Position numbers and translations under genes: made by a program
In this document: positions 11,449 to 22,600 of the stretch, in pieces
Layout: every line of letters begins with the position of its first letter
Position numbering within the stretch: position 1 is the stretch's first letter
Notes under the pieces: model-generated
The model's input: the letters and a program-made list of their open reading frames with translations, nothing else
Database searches by the model: none
Told to the model about the DNA's origin: nothing
Origin: Diploptera punctata
Lineage: Eukaryota; Arthropoda; Insecta; Blattodea; Blaberidae
Direction of reading: 5' to 3'
Assembly (NCBI GenBank): GCA_030220185.1
Contig: JASPKZ010007424.1
Span: forward strand, 186,001-250,000
DNA: 64,000 nucleotides

Positions 11449-11735
11449 GGGGCATGCCATAGCTTAGTGGTTAAGGTACTGCACTACAAACTGGAAGGTC
11501 AAGGGTTCGAGTCCTGGTGGGTCAGGATTTTTAAACTAACCCAATCCCTCTGGCGGCACTATGGCCCTGGGGTCGACTCAGCCTCTAAATGAAATGAGTA
11601 CCATATGCTTGTTCTGGGGTAAAGGCGGCCGTCATGCAGGGCTGACAACCTGGCTGACATCAAGTGCAGATTGTCCAGAAAAAGTGGGAGCCTTAACCTC
11701 CTACTACCCCAAGGGCCTCCCGAGGCCTGTAGTGG
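11449..11735 (+). repeat. tRNA-derived SINE, family A, inside duplicated segment
   Basis: The cleanest family A copy: A-box TAGCTTAGTGGTTAAGG, B-box GGTTCGAGTCC, the GTCAGGATTTTTAAACTAAC body and the CCTCCTACTACCCCAAGGGC end. It shares its insertion site with the SINE at 1148. Confidence 0.88.
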
Positions 11736-11847
11736 GATATCCAGGCAGTTCATTGGAACAATAAGCATATCTCAATATTAACTGCTATTGCTTAGTTTAG
11801 ATGGAAGGTGACAGAGAAGTACAGAAGAAATACTATGTTCTAGTGTT

Positions 11848-12108
11848 ATGTGGCACATGGCAGATAGTAGTAAAACTAAACAAATAATAGTTCATGAGGT
11901 GACACAAAATGAGGTAGAAGAAGAGAAGAGATTTTTAGAAAAGCGATTTCAACATCTTGCAGCTATCCCGGCAACTCATGGAGTTCACCATGTGAAAATG
12001 TTGAAGCCATATGTTATAGAATATGCTAAATTTCAAATGAACAATCAGTGCAAAAATTCACAAGTTTCAGGTGTGAAAGAAAATTATATTTTTATTAGCG
12101 GCATTTAA
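11848..12108 (+). pseudogene. Short frame inside the 2.5 kb repeat, copy 2
   Basis: Eighty-six codons, nearly the same as the frame at 1590 for its first 55 or so residues. After that a small indel shifts the frame into different C-terminal residues. Function unknown. Confidence 0.3.
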
Positions 12109-13594
12109 ATAATTCCTCGTTATGCGATTCTTCAATATGTATGTTATTAAGTGAGTCACTAGAGTATTGTGCTGTACCGCAATTAAAAACATGTGTGCGG
12201 GATTCTACTTGTTTGAAAATGGTGGATGCGTGTGGGTGATCGTGTACTTGAACTAGTTTGACCTTTCACATGCCATGTTTGTCGTATTATTTCGGGGATC
12301 CACAATCCTATATTGCCACTGTTCCTTGCATTTGACTTTGTGAAGCAGAGTCTTGCATGTTGATTGCAACAAATTTTAAATCATATGAAGTTACTTATAT
12401 AAAAAATACCATCAGCGTGGCGTATATGCGATTAAGTATATCCGGTAGTGTAAAGGAAAATTATTGTTGGGTATAGCATTATTTGGAAACCGACAGAGTA
12501 AAAATGCGCATTTCAATGCTGTAATATGTGTGCCAGCTTGGAACAGACACATCAGTCATAAAGTTAGATTTCGTGCATTGTAAGGGGATTTGTTTTAATT
12601 GTTTAGTTTAAAAATAACACTCATGCCAGCAATGTAATTTGTAATCAGTTGTTTTGAAAGAATTATAACAGCATTTTCCACATTTAAATAAAAATTTTAA
12701 TAATTTGTGTACTGTACTTTTTTGTTATATCTGTGTCTTCAAAGTTGGGATGTGTGAAAGTTAATTTTAGTGTTCTGGAACGAACACTGCAAATTCCATA
12801 TCGGTATATTTATTTATTTCAATGGTTCAATCTAATAACAGCATCAGATAAATTGTAATCAGTTAATATGGATGTAATAAAATTAGATGCATATTAGGTA
12901 TATTTAACTATAGAGAAGGCCCTTTGTTATTAAGAAGGTAATGTTTTCTTTATTTTGTGAAATTCAAAATGTTACATGGTAACCAAGTTAAATAAATTAC
13001 ACTATTTATTTAATCTTTTTACAGCATATCAAATTGTACATTTCCTATACATGATAAAATATGTGTAGTTCTTTATTCAGCTCCATATTATCGCTTTTTA
13101 TCTATTATAATTTCATGTTATTTTGTAATGTTTGTTAATATTTGCAGCTCTACAATATTAAATTCTTAATAAAATTCAGATATGTCAGTCAGTCACAGAA
13201 TGTAGTCAGTCAGTCACACATAACATATTAGGTTATAACTTCGGTCTTAATTGTGATTTTTGTTTGTTTTTATTGAGAATATAACTTGAAATGTGGCCCC
13301 CAAAAGGTATTTTGGAAAATTGAATTAGGAATTACACTTCAGAGAATGATGCAGATGAACATGTTAAGCTGCATGATGAGTTGACATTTATGTCAGTCAG
13401 TCACACATACTTTGATAGATAATAAATAACATTGTTTTTCTTCAGAAGTTGTATATTTTTGTACAGTCTTACACACTTTTCCTCTATCATATCACGTAGA
13501 TAACACCTCTAATTTCAATCAATTGTAATAGTTATGCAACCATTTTGCTAAAAAAGTGTATTGTAAATGTCAGTCACATATGGAATTGCTCTAT

Positions 13595-14079
13595 AATGAT
13601 AATGATGAGGTGGTAATAATCAGCTTTCATTATGAAAAAGAGCTGCCAATTATGACAAAGAGTAACGCGACTTTAATATATGTACTGGGTGTTAATGAAT
13701 TAAACCGCAATAATTTCTGAATTTTTAGACAAGCAATTTGAGTTAGGAAACATGTGGTCAGTTGGTTCAAATGTGAGAGATATTATATGAAATTTGTAAT
13801 GAACGAATCTGCCACTCATTAATGAAATCGATACCTCGTAATAAATGGTAAAATTTTGAAGCAAGTACGTAAAGTTCTTCCTGCCAGTGAATGAGAACCA
13901 CTGTATGTATTAGGTTCGAGTCATGTTACCTGCATTTTTTATTCATTAAAATTATCTGCAATAGTTATCTCTGCTATTTATTTTTCATAATCTAAGTAAT
14001 TATAATGAAATTACTCTTAAATGTAAAAAATAAGTCATTCATATTTATGAAATGCTTTACTATTTAAATACTATACTAT
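13595..14079. other. AT-rich intronic DNA; possible SINE B-box
   Basis: A lone B-box-like GGTTCGAGTCATG occurs at about 13913 without a convincing A-box. Nothing else recognised. Confidence 0.3.
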
Positions 14080-15052
14080 AGAATTTTGTACAGTGATCTG
14101 TACTGGGAAATAAAATGAATGTAAATTAAGATATTTAACTGTAACGATATAAGTTCTCCAAAGGCTTTTTAGAAAATAAAAAAAGAGTAAAAATTTATAA
14201 TAAATCATCCTGGACCAAAACCATGTCACTACACACCAGGATGTAATTTCATATCAACGTGTATTGACAGAAAGACCAAAGATGTCCACATTAGATAAAG
14301 TCGGGAAATTGAGCTGCATAAGTGAAAGTGAAACATAGGTAAAAGTTTTTGAAAACGACAATAAGAAACCCCACATTTATGAAATGGAAAGTTAAGTGAA
14401 CTTTCCACCCGAGATTTCCCCGCGAATTAGAATTTTAGAAGGGAAAAAACAATCAATTAAATACTCGCGATGTTTTAAACGAAATGGAGTCTGGAGGCAG
14501 GGACTGAAGTGTTCACTTCAGTTTCCCTTCGGACCGGTGAATCCTCTACATGTGTGAGTATGGGCTTTTAATATCTTGGTGGATCATTTTAACTTCAAAA
14601 CTAAACGGTTCTATGAACCATTAAAACCTTTAGATTAATTTGGTTTACTGTGAATAACATGCATTGGCAAATAAGACCTAAGGGTCGAATTAAAATGTAA
14701 AAGTTTAAATTAATAATCTACAGTTGACTTAATTGAACTCTCTCATACATTCATACACATATTAAAGTTTTAAATCAATCTCGGCGCGATTCAATATGGT
14801 GACTTTAGCTTTCATGCTCAAGATATTTATATACTTTTTCTTGATTGTGTTTTATGTAATGTTGACTTTTATAATAAAGTGTTTTGTTTTATAGTTTTAA
14901 ATGTTTCTATGTACAATGTGATGCTCCCGCTAATTGCGATTATAGCACGCTTTTCCGCCTCGACCGAAGGCCAACCGCTAGGGCCAATGTCAATTAAAAA
15001 TATTGACTCTTTTTACGCTACTTTATGACCTATGATAATCTAGGTTATAACA
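14080..15052 (+). mobile_element. Old LTR of the tRNA-Leu-primed LTR family
   Basis: Aligns along its length with the LTRs at 19684, 24794, 33413 and 35739. Shared blocks are TCCTGGACCAAAACCATGTCAC, the GGCGCGATTCAATATGG block, the conserved GGCCAACCGCTAGGGCCAA motif and a TTTTACGCTAC near the end. It ends GTTATAACA at 15052. The 5' end is degraded, so 14080 is approximate. No partner LTR or internal region is adjacent. Confidence 0.75.
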
Positions 15053-15087
15053 TTAATAAATAATTGAGTTTGATCTGCCTTCATCTT

Positions 15088-15204
15088 ACATCATATTTGG
15101 TTGTTTCTTGTTAGACATTTTACAAAGCTTGTTTACTCCATCTTCAGTTGGTACAGACTGTAAGATGCTTTCAAACATGTCTTACAAGAAACAACAGATA
15201 TGAG
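15088..15204. repeat. Imperfect inverted repeat (hairpin, arms about 35 bp)
   Basis: The left arm around TTGTTTCTTGTTAGACAT (about 15101-15118) pairs with ATGTCTTACAAGAAACAA (about 15177-15194) with one mismatch, and weaker pairing extends on both sides. Loop about 40-58 nt. Confidence 0.6.
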
Positions 15205-15258
15205 GTATAAAGTCAGATATTTACCCACATTTAATAATAATAGGGATTACTTTATTTA

Positions 15259-15284
15259 ATATATATATATATATATATATATAT
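15259..15284. repeat. (AT)n microsatellite
   Basis: AT dinucleotide run. Confidence 0.9.
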
Positions 15285-15378
15285 CATTAATATTTTAATT
15301 GTTATATTCAAGGAAAATCAATTAAAATGTCATAAGTATGAATATGGAGAAATTCATATTTTTTTATATCATATAAGT

Positions 15379-15605
15379 CCACCGCTGCGGTCTCGAGGTA
15401 GCGTACTGCCTTGTCACACAGTGGGCTCGGGTTCTATTCCCAGTCGGGACAGGCTCCTGGATGAGATTTTTTTGGGGTTTTCCTCACCTGTAAGACAAAT
15501 GTCAGAAAGCGTAGGGCCCAACGGTTCCTGAAAATTATGAAAATGCTATGGTTGAAGTGAAAGACCTGCCGTCAGGCAGAATTACTATGGTAGGATAGAT
15601 ATCAT
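15379..15605 (+). repeat. tRNA-derived SINE, family B
   Basis: A-box-like GCGGTCTCGAGGTAGCG and B-box-like GGGTTCTATTCCC. The body reads GGGGTTTTCCTCACCTGTAAG then AAATGTCAG, and the end reads CCTGCCGTCAGGCAGAATTA. The same family is at 19131 with a longer body; this copy lacks the CATCATCACC middle. Confidence 0.85.
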
Positions 15606-16194
15606 ATAAAAAAGTGTAACTGAATAAGTTATTGTTGAGAGTAATATGTGGTTCTAAAAAATTTTAGAATCAGTTAATAATTTCAAAAGATTTTTAAATA
15701 GCACTGCCACATTTATTTTAAAGTGATTGGATAACTTGGATGTGTGTCAATCAATAGATGTGGTTAACCAATCAGATTTGAATGGCTTAATTGTTATAGT
15801 GTAGTGTGGGAAGGGGATCCTTCTTAAACTGAAACTTGCACTGGAAGATGTCATGGCGACAAGTCCTACATTATTATGTACTCGTAGGTAGCTCATGATT
15901 TTTGTAATATTGAGTATAAATTTGTTAATGAACGAAGGAATAGTGCATTACATTACTACATATGTACAGTTAATTTAAAGTCGAAATAATAGATTTTGAA
16001 TGGTATAATTTGTGACAGTTGAGTCTCCAATTGTATTTAATACTGCCATTATATAACGGTCAATATATTACTGATATTAAAGTGAAGAAATATAAGTTTA
16101 ATTTAAGTTAAAATAACTAAAAGTGATAATAAACGCAGAAGATACTTTCTTAAAGTTACTCAGTGTTTTTATTTGAGTGAATCAATTGTTTTTA
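15606..16194. other. AT-rich intronic DNA, nothing recognised
   Basis: No coding frame or structured repeat seen. Confidence 0.4.
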
Positions 16195-16270
16195 GACTTC
16201 CCTCTGCTCCCCTGAAGGGAAACTCATAGTCGTGGCAAACTGAAATCGAACCCAGGACATAAAGAAGGAT
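16195..16270 (-). repeat. tRNA-derived SINE remnant, family E
   Basis: On the minus strand a B-box-like CCTGGGTTCGATTTCAG is followed by TTGCCACGAC and a CTTCAGGGGAGCAGAGGGAAG hairpin-like body. A related copy is at 50790-50965. Confidence 0.5.
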
Positions 16271-16431
16271 TCCTACTACAAAAGAGTATGTGGAAAGTGA
16301 AGTGGCATCAATAACTTCTTCCTTCTTCAAATGGACATCACAACATGGTAACCCACAATCTGGACCTATTATCTACTTCAGGTAAGATGAAGGCAGACCG
16401 TATTTATTATTAAATAGAACCTCATTATGTT

Positions 16432-16571
16432 ACTTCCTATTGTATTTTCATAATACTTAATAAAATTGCAATAGGAAGTTCTTTTTAATAATTAATTTGA
16501 GTGTATCATCTTCACCTCAAAAGAACAAAATAATTTATGAGATGAGATGACAGACTCAAATTAATTAATAA
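16432..16571. repeat. Two neighbouring inverted repeats
   Basis: ACTTCCTATTG (16432-16442) pairs perfectly with CAATAGGAAGT (16469-16479). Next to it, about 27-bp arms around AATTAATTTGAGT and ACTCAAATTAATT (about 16485-16511 and 16545-16571) pair with a few mismatches. Confidence 0.6.
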
Positions 16572-16579
16572 ATCAGGAT

Positions 16580-17751
16580 ATTTAGCACATTATGTTCATG
16601 TTAAAGTAAATAAAGTGAAATAAATAAGGAAATAAAGATAACAGATCCTGTGTTCAAAGTGTCATTCTCCATCAACACAGCAGAGTTGGCATCAGCACAG
16701 TAAAGGTCATAGATCTCAATCTAATAATCCTGGCGTGTTATGAATGACATCACAGATTGCAATTATAAGAGCAACTAATTCCTCTCCCTTGACAACAGGT
16801 GTTCCATATACCATACTTAATTTATCCCCAGAAAAATGAATCAATAGGTTTAGGTATTCAGCACATGCTTGCTAGGGATCCAGTGGGCACGAAAAAATAG
16901 ATCCAAATGTTCTCTTATATAGAGGCTAAAATGTGGACGAGCTCCATCCTCCTAAAACCACATGTGGAATCATATATTTTGAGGAACATTATCTAAAAAG
17001 GTAGGCAGTACGTGCTGTAGAAACTGAAGAAAAATATGCCCATTTAGTCGAGGAGGAAGAAAAGAAATTATTCCAGCCCATATGTTAACAAAAAAATATA
17101 TGTTGGTGGCTCTTCTCTAGAACAGTTTGAGGATTTACACAGTCCCACACAGGGCTGTTTATTGAGTCCATCCCTAGTTAATGCGCTCTCATCCATAACA
17201 ACACTGAAAAGTTGTAATAAAGCTCAATTTACAAAACTATAAACGGTGGCCGAAGTCCGCCAGACCTATGGCTTGTACCTTTTGAAGGTGGAAGGGGTAC
17301 TACTCTTTGTGCAATAATTGTCATACACTAAGAGTAACATGGTTGCCAAGTGCACATGTGTAGGTAGAAATGTCCTCTGTAATCCTTGTACAAGATAATA
17401 TCTTTGAACTCCACTGTGCATAGCTACAGTTCATCTTGCACTGACATAATCCCTGTTTAATGTGAAAGTTCCAGATTTAAGTAAATGCCTGTAGGTTGAA
17501 AGATGTGGATGTATTTTCCTGTACAGTTATGCAGCTACTAAAGAAGAACTTGTTGATTCTTCATAAATGTGATGCATTTCTGCAAGTTTAGCAAAAGTGT
17601 AGGTATATATTCTCCATGTTGCTTTTGACAGTATTCTACACATAGCAAAATTAAAAAAAGAATTATTTAAAAAATACTTGACTCTGCAGGATTCATCTGA
17701 AATGAATTGGAAGTGAAGTAGATAGTGTGCCATCTTAATGTTTGTAATACA
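16580..17751. other. Intronic DNA, nothing recognised
   Basis: More balanced base composition than its surroundings, but no supported coding frame or repeat end. Confidence 0.35.
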
Positions 17752-17755
17752 TTAA

Positions 17756-18751
17756 CCTTTTGAACGCCATGCCCGGCATGCGCCGGTGAAAATGTGTCTA
17801 CAGCGGTACGCCACGCCCGGCAAGCTCCGGTTTTCAATCTTATTATTTTAAATATTTATTTCCTGAAGTTTTTACTTCAATAAACTAAAATTATTTTTCG
17901 TGCTGTGTTTGTACATCCTTTCTTAGCAATACTTTACACATCCCTCACAGAATAACGGTACAGGCTAGTTGTAAATGCGTTTACTAAAGGAGGGTGTACA
18001 TTCATGTTTCAAGGCCTTTTTTTTTCCTATGGAATATTGCAATTTCAGGATTTTCTCTTTATTTATTTTATTTTTAGTTGAAAAGATACCTGGCCAAGGG
18101 GTAGGTCGTGCTGTTGAAACACAGTGATTCATGTCCCGAAGTTGATGAAAATACAATACGCGAGTTTATTGTGTCAGTTTTATCAGAAGATAAGAGTGAC
18201 AGTAACATTTCATCAAAATGGTTATTCGTTTGACGAATGTGATAGTAGTCCTGTTTCTAAGAGAATATTATTACAATCTAAGCCTGTAAATAGTAAAGCA
18301 AGTGATGTAGACCTAAATGAACATGGTGTGAGTGACAGTGGTGGGTGTGTCGCGCCAGATGAAACACGTGGCATAAAACAGCTGTTTGACTGGAATGGAT
18401 TTGAACCCAGGAACATGAAAAATGTTCAACAATTTCAATATTATAAGTGCATAGTGATAATGCCATCAAAAATATTCAATAGGATAAATGTTTTAGTGAT
18501 AGTGATAACAAATTTCAATGAAGATACCGTGCTGAATTCGAACCTGGGATCTTTACAAGTGGAAGCAAAACCACCTAACCTTCAAATAAATGTATAATAG
18601 TGAGTTTAAATACAATTTAGCATGACATGTAGACAGTTAATTATACTTTATAAAGGTTTATATTATATAGAATGGCGTAGTACTTTAAATTAAAAAAAAA
18701 ACCTGGCACCCACAGCTCAGCTGGCAAAATGGAAACTCGGCGGGCAAAAGG
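17756..18751. mobile_element. Short piggyBac-like element, TTAA-flanked
   Basis: TTAA at 17752-17755 and 18752-18755. The terminal repeats CCTTTTGAACGCC and CCTTTTGCCCGCC agree at 11 of 13. A subterminal direct repeat of CCACGCCCGGCAwGC / GCCATGCCCGGCATGC type lies next to the left end. The 996-bp length is too short for a complete transposase gene (usually near 2 kb or more), so it must be mobilised in trans. Confidence 0.85.
18124..18597 (+). pseudogene. Broken transposase N-terminal fragment in piggyBac-like element
   Basis: A frame of 157 codons without a good ATG start, rich in acidic and serine residues in the middle. In an overlapping frame the start reads VDENTIREFIVSVLSEDKSD and then meets a stop. 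This arrangement resembles the acidic N-terminal tail of piggyBac transposases with a frameshift, but no catalytic region is present. The assignment rests mainly on the element around it. Confidence 0.4.
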
Positions 18752-18755
18752 TTAA

Positions 18756-19080
18756 AACAGATAACCCTTGTTCAATGGTGCACCGTCATGAAATTAACAT
18801 GATATTTTACAATTTTTCATATCATTGAATATTATAAACGCTGATGATGAGCTATTGAAAATCAGATTTTACTCATTCCCGAAGTAGGGTGCAAGATGTT
18901 CTAAGTCAAATTATCACTCTATTTCTCTTTGGAACTGATTTATTAACATCCAATGTCTACTTCTTTTTGACCATGTAACTCCATTATTTTTATTCTTAGA
19001 ACATTGGTTCCTTACCACAAATTTCTTGTCTAAGTCTCCTCTACAATACCTGAGATTATAGCAGTGTAATTCAATAACAC
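18756..19080. other. AT-rich intronic DNA, nothing recognised
   Basis: No feature seen. Confidence 0.4.
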
Positions 19081-19081
19081 A

Positions 19082-19125
<44 letters not shown>
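19082..19125. repeat. Compound (CT)n(AT)n microsatellite
   Basis: A CT run directly followed by an AT run, abutting a family B SINE. Confidence 0.95.
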
Positions 19126-19130
19126 TGAGA

Positions 19131-19465
19131 TCCGCCGCTGTGGTCTCGAGGTAGCGTTCTGCCTTGTCACGCAGCGGGCCCGGGTTCGATCCCCGGTCGG
19201 GGCAGTTTTTCTGGGTGAGGTTTTTATCGGGTTTTTCCTCACCTGTAAGACAAATGTCAGGAAAACTTTAAGGCCCAAACGGCCCCCGAAATCATATGGC
19301 CATCATAATCATTATCATCATCACCATCATCCTTTACCGGTGTGGAAGGCAACGGGAAGCTACCACACTTACAATTCCCTAGTAAAGCTGCAAGCATAGC
19401 AAGAAAATGCTATGATTGCAGTGAAGGACCTGCCTTCGGGCAGAATTATTATGGATGGATATATA
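19131..19465 (+). repeat. tRNA-derived SINE, family B, long form
   Basis: The head has A-box GTGGTCTCGAGGTAGCG and a perfect B-box GGTTCGATCCC. The body has TTTTTCCTCACCTGTAAGAC, a CAT-rich stretch and the CTGCCTTCGGGCAGAATTATT end. The head alone resembles a tRNA gene, but the body and the second copy at 15379 show it is a SINE. Flanked by AT-rich microsatellite on the left and GATATATATTGAG on the right. Confidence 0.88.
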
Positions 19466-19683
19466 TTGAGAATGTCTGACCTATCTTCCATTTGCTGTAG
19501 TAGTATCTCCTGTACCCTTATCCAGAGCAAAGGAAACTCAATTCCATCTGTGCTAAAACCTTCAACATGGTTGCCTTCCTCTTCCAAACTCCTACTCCAG
19601 GACAGTTGTGGTCTTCCACTTTTTTGGGGCCTTGAAGATTCCAAAACAGCTTGTCCCTAAGTATAATCCTGATTTATCCTGAG

Positions 19684-20725
19684 TGTTGCGACCACGACAG
19701 GGCATAACCGCAATGATAATAAAATATGATAAAAAACTATAAAACACATACGATATACACTCGTTCATTATACCGGAAGATAGGAAATAAATATTCACCC
19801 TGAAATACAAATTAGTCATGCTCAAAGTTCATACAAGGGCTTTTTTAAAATATAAAAAAAGCTAGTAATAATTTATGTTTTATATCCTGGATCAAAACCA
19901 TGTCACAACATTCCAGGATGTAAATTCATATCAACATATTTTGACAGAAAGACCAGAGATGTCCACATTATATAAGGGTGATATTGAGCTGCATGAAGTA
20001 AAAGTGGAACAAAGATTTCCATTTTGACATAGATGAAAGTTTTGAACTACATCATATGAAAGTTGTAAATGGGTTGGAAGTGAAAACCGATGGAAAAACC
20101 CCACTTGTATGGAAAGGAAAAGTTAACTTTCCACCCGAGTTTCCCCACGATTAGAAACTTAAAAACAATCATATACATATTCGCGATTTTTCTAACGAAA
20201 TCAGACTGGACTTGGGGACCGAAGCATTCGCTTCAGGTCCCCTGGGGACGAGTGGAGCCTCTCCATGGGCAAGATTACATTTGCTAATATTTTCATACTA
20301 GAAAGATCATGTTTTTTTTTTTTTCAAAATGATCAGTTCTAACTTTAGTAAATTTAGAACATGCTTTGGCAGAGAAGACGACCTAAGTGTCGAATTAAAA
20401 TTAATTAAAAAGTAACATTAATAATCTAAAGTTGTGTTAGTGGACTCTCTCTGAGTATTGTCAAGATTTCAATCTGTTCGGCGCGATTCAACATGGGATT
20501 TTTAGCTTCCTTTAATAACTTGTTTTATCTGTTTTGTTTTAATATATTTTTTATGTTTTGTTTTATTTGAAATAAATAATGTTTTATGGTTTTAATGTGT
20601 TTCTGTGTACAAATGTGATGTTCTCCCTCCAAAACCAAGGCCAACCGCTCGGGCCAAAGATCACTTAAAAAATAAAGACCCTTTTTACGCTACGTTATGG
20701 CTGAGATAAGTTCGGTTTACTGACA
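19684..20725 (+). mobile_element. Solo LTR of the tRNA-Leu-primed LTR family
   Basis: Begins TGTTGCG and ends TTTACTGACA, a TG...CA LTR of about 1042 bp. It contains the family blocks ATACCGGAAGATAGGAAATAA, TCCTGGATCAAAACCATG, GGCGCGATTCAACATGG and GGCCAACCGCTCGGGCCAAAG. Flanking pentamers (CTGAG and GTATT) differ, so either an internal region was lost by recombination between two insertions or the flanks have mutated. Confidence 0.85.
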
Positions 20726-21309
20726 GTATTGCCAATTCATTTCCCTTTCTTTCCTTTTATTTTGACATCAACGAGTTCTTCATTTGTTTGTTTCCATAGA
20801 TGGAAATAATATTTGGCATAAAATATTAAGGATATTCCTCAGACATTGTTTAAGAAGACCTGCTATCATTCAAGGTTTCACATCTGTACAATAACACTGA
20901 ATTAATGTTAGATCTGAAAATGTGGAGTTGGTCAATCTTGCAGTTTCTCTACATTTCCAAAGAGGGTATAGTTGGATAAAACTGCATTTTCCTTTGATAG
21001 AATAGTAGTTTATTAACATAAAATTACATTGAATTCATTGCATCATCATTGTACAAGGAGTACTAAAAAATACAAATTAAAGTAATATACAAAATAACAC
21101 CACAGAACTACAAGATATGATAGAAAAGTTTAAGTCAAAATCAAGGAAATTGGGTTAAAAATTGTTATGAAAAAGGCAAAGGTGATATTTTCAACAACTT
21201 TCGAGAAATCTGAAGATGGAGATTAAGAACAGAGAATTAGAGGAAGCTGATATAGATTTTATATAGGACAAAAATATACATAGATGTCAACATTAAAAAC
21301 ATTATTTAA
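20726..21309. other. AT-rich intronic DNA, nothing recognised
   Basis: No coding frame or structured repeat seen. Confidence 0.4.
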
Positions 21310-21550
21310 CCTTTTCACTGCTGAGATATTTCCAGCCTTTAAAACCCTCCTTACTCAATGCAGGGAGAAATATGGAAAAAGTTTATTTAGGTTCCTAGGA
21401 GATGGCAGTATATGCCTGCTTAGTTTGAAAGCAATGCAATACGTATTATATAACTAGCAGGCGTTTGGAGTTGAGAATGGATGTACACACCCATAGCTCA
21501 GCAAGCATTTTTTTTGCCAACGGATATACCCGTTCGTAGCAGTGTAAAGG
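21310..21550. mobile_element. piggyBac-type MITE, 241 bp, TTAA-flanked
   Basis: TTAA at 21306-21309 and 21551-21554. The terminal repeats CCTTTTCACTGCT and CCTTTACACTGCT agree at 12 of 13. No coding capacity. Confidence 0.85.
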
Positions 21551-21589
21551 TTAATTGATGTAAAAGAATAACTACAATCAGATGCAGGA

Positions 21590-22197
21590 AGAAATGAAAC
21601 ATAACCTGAACTCTGCAAACTCATATTACTATGCATAACAGGAACTCTTGTCATCCCAAATTCTCTCAAAAAAAGTTAAACTTAAAATATATAAAACTGT
21701 TATTCTTTCAGTTATTTTATATGGATGTAGATATAAATGGTCTCTGACTTTAAAGTAGAGGAAAGTATTTTGAATATTTGAGAATAATTTTCTCGGGAAA
21801 ATTTTAGATATAGTCAATTGTTATTTCAGAGGTACATCCTGAAAGTCCCAAAGACTGGTAATTTAGACAAATAGATGGGCGAAAGGAGAATCCTACATAA
21901 CAGTTAGCTATATGATCTTTATGGGAAAAAATTTGTAATAGGAACAGTTACTGTGATGGGTAGGTTATATGGCATGAATGGGGAATGAAAGAGGGGCATG
22001 AATACTTGCTGTAGGAAAACCAGAGGGAAAGTTCCAAGAATGAATGGGATGATAACATTAACCATGATGTGAGCGAGATGAATTAAACAGGGGACGATTG
22101 GAAAACATTAGCTCACGATAAGGATGTATGGAAATCTTATGTTCATGTGGCCATAATCATCTTGTTTTGATAGTGGCAGTTAGTTAGTTAGTTAGGC
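21590..22197 (+). mobile_element. RTE LINE, degraded 3' end
   Basis: Follows the C-terminal third of the RTE ORF2 at 29859 codon by codon (LNSAN-SYY, LPAVILYGC-like, CNRNSYCDG-region, GNDWKTLAHDKDVWKSY) but with many stops and frameshifts. It ends in a TTAG tandem tail where the full-length copy has GTAA repeats. Confidence 0.8.
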
Positions 22198-22499
22198 TGG
22201 TCTTAGTTTGGAAGAAATGACTTGATATTAAAAAGTAAAATGCTGATATGTTTGAAGTAGAAAGTTTCAGTGAGTGCATTCTAATGGATGAGGTGCTAAT
22301 CAAATCAGATATTCATTATGTTAACTATGGCCTACAGATGGCTCCTCTGTGTAAATTAATTTCCATATTATGTTCATAATTAGCTTATACAGGCTACAGT
22401 GTCTTCTTGAATTAGAAGCAACCATATTGTGTGAATAAAATTTCACTAATATGAGGATGCAGGGATTAAAGGGAGAGAAATGTGTACTTCATCCTGGAG

Positions 22500-22600
22500 G
22501 AGTGCCTAATTAGCTCAATGGTAGAGTGCCAGCATGTAAATATCGAGGACATGATTTAAATCCCGGCTCAGGTGGAACTTTTCCTATTATTTTATCAGAT
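22500..22600 (+). repeat. tRNA-derived SINE, family C
   Basis: A-box TTAGCTCAATGGTAGAG and degenerate B-box GATTTAAATCCCGGC at tRNA spacing. Related to copies at 35640 and 55095 and to the palindrome at 23562. Confidence 0.7.

Larger units (their letters stand above)
11052..13594. repeat. 2.5 kb duplicated segment, copy 2
   Basis: Direct-orientation duplicate of 754-3304, about 10.3 kb away. It lacks the TTTACC tail of the embedded SINE present in copy 1 and has short private insertions near 12280 and 12970. Shared boundaries are GTACACAACATAATAATTG on the left and CATATGGAATTGCTC on the right. Confidence 0.85.

Noticed and set aside
19131..19205. Possible tRNA gene with good A and B boxes
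   Set aside because: The same head with a shared non-tRNA body occurs at 15379, so it is a SINE head.
19679..20705. CTGAG on both sides as target duplication of the 19684 LTR
   Set aside because: The right CTGAG (20701) lies inside the LTR by alignment with other copies; the true right flank differs.
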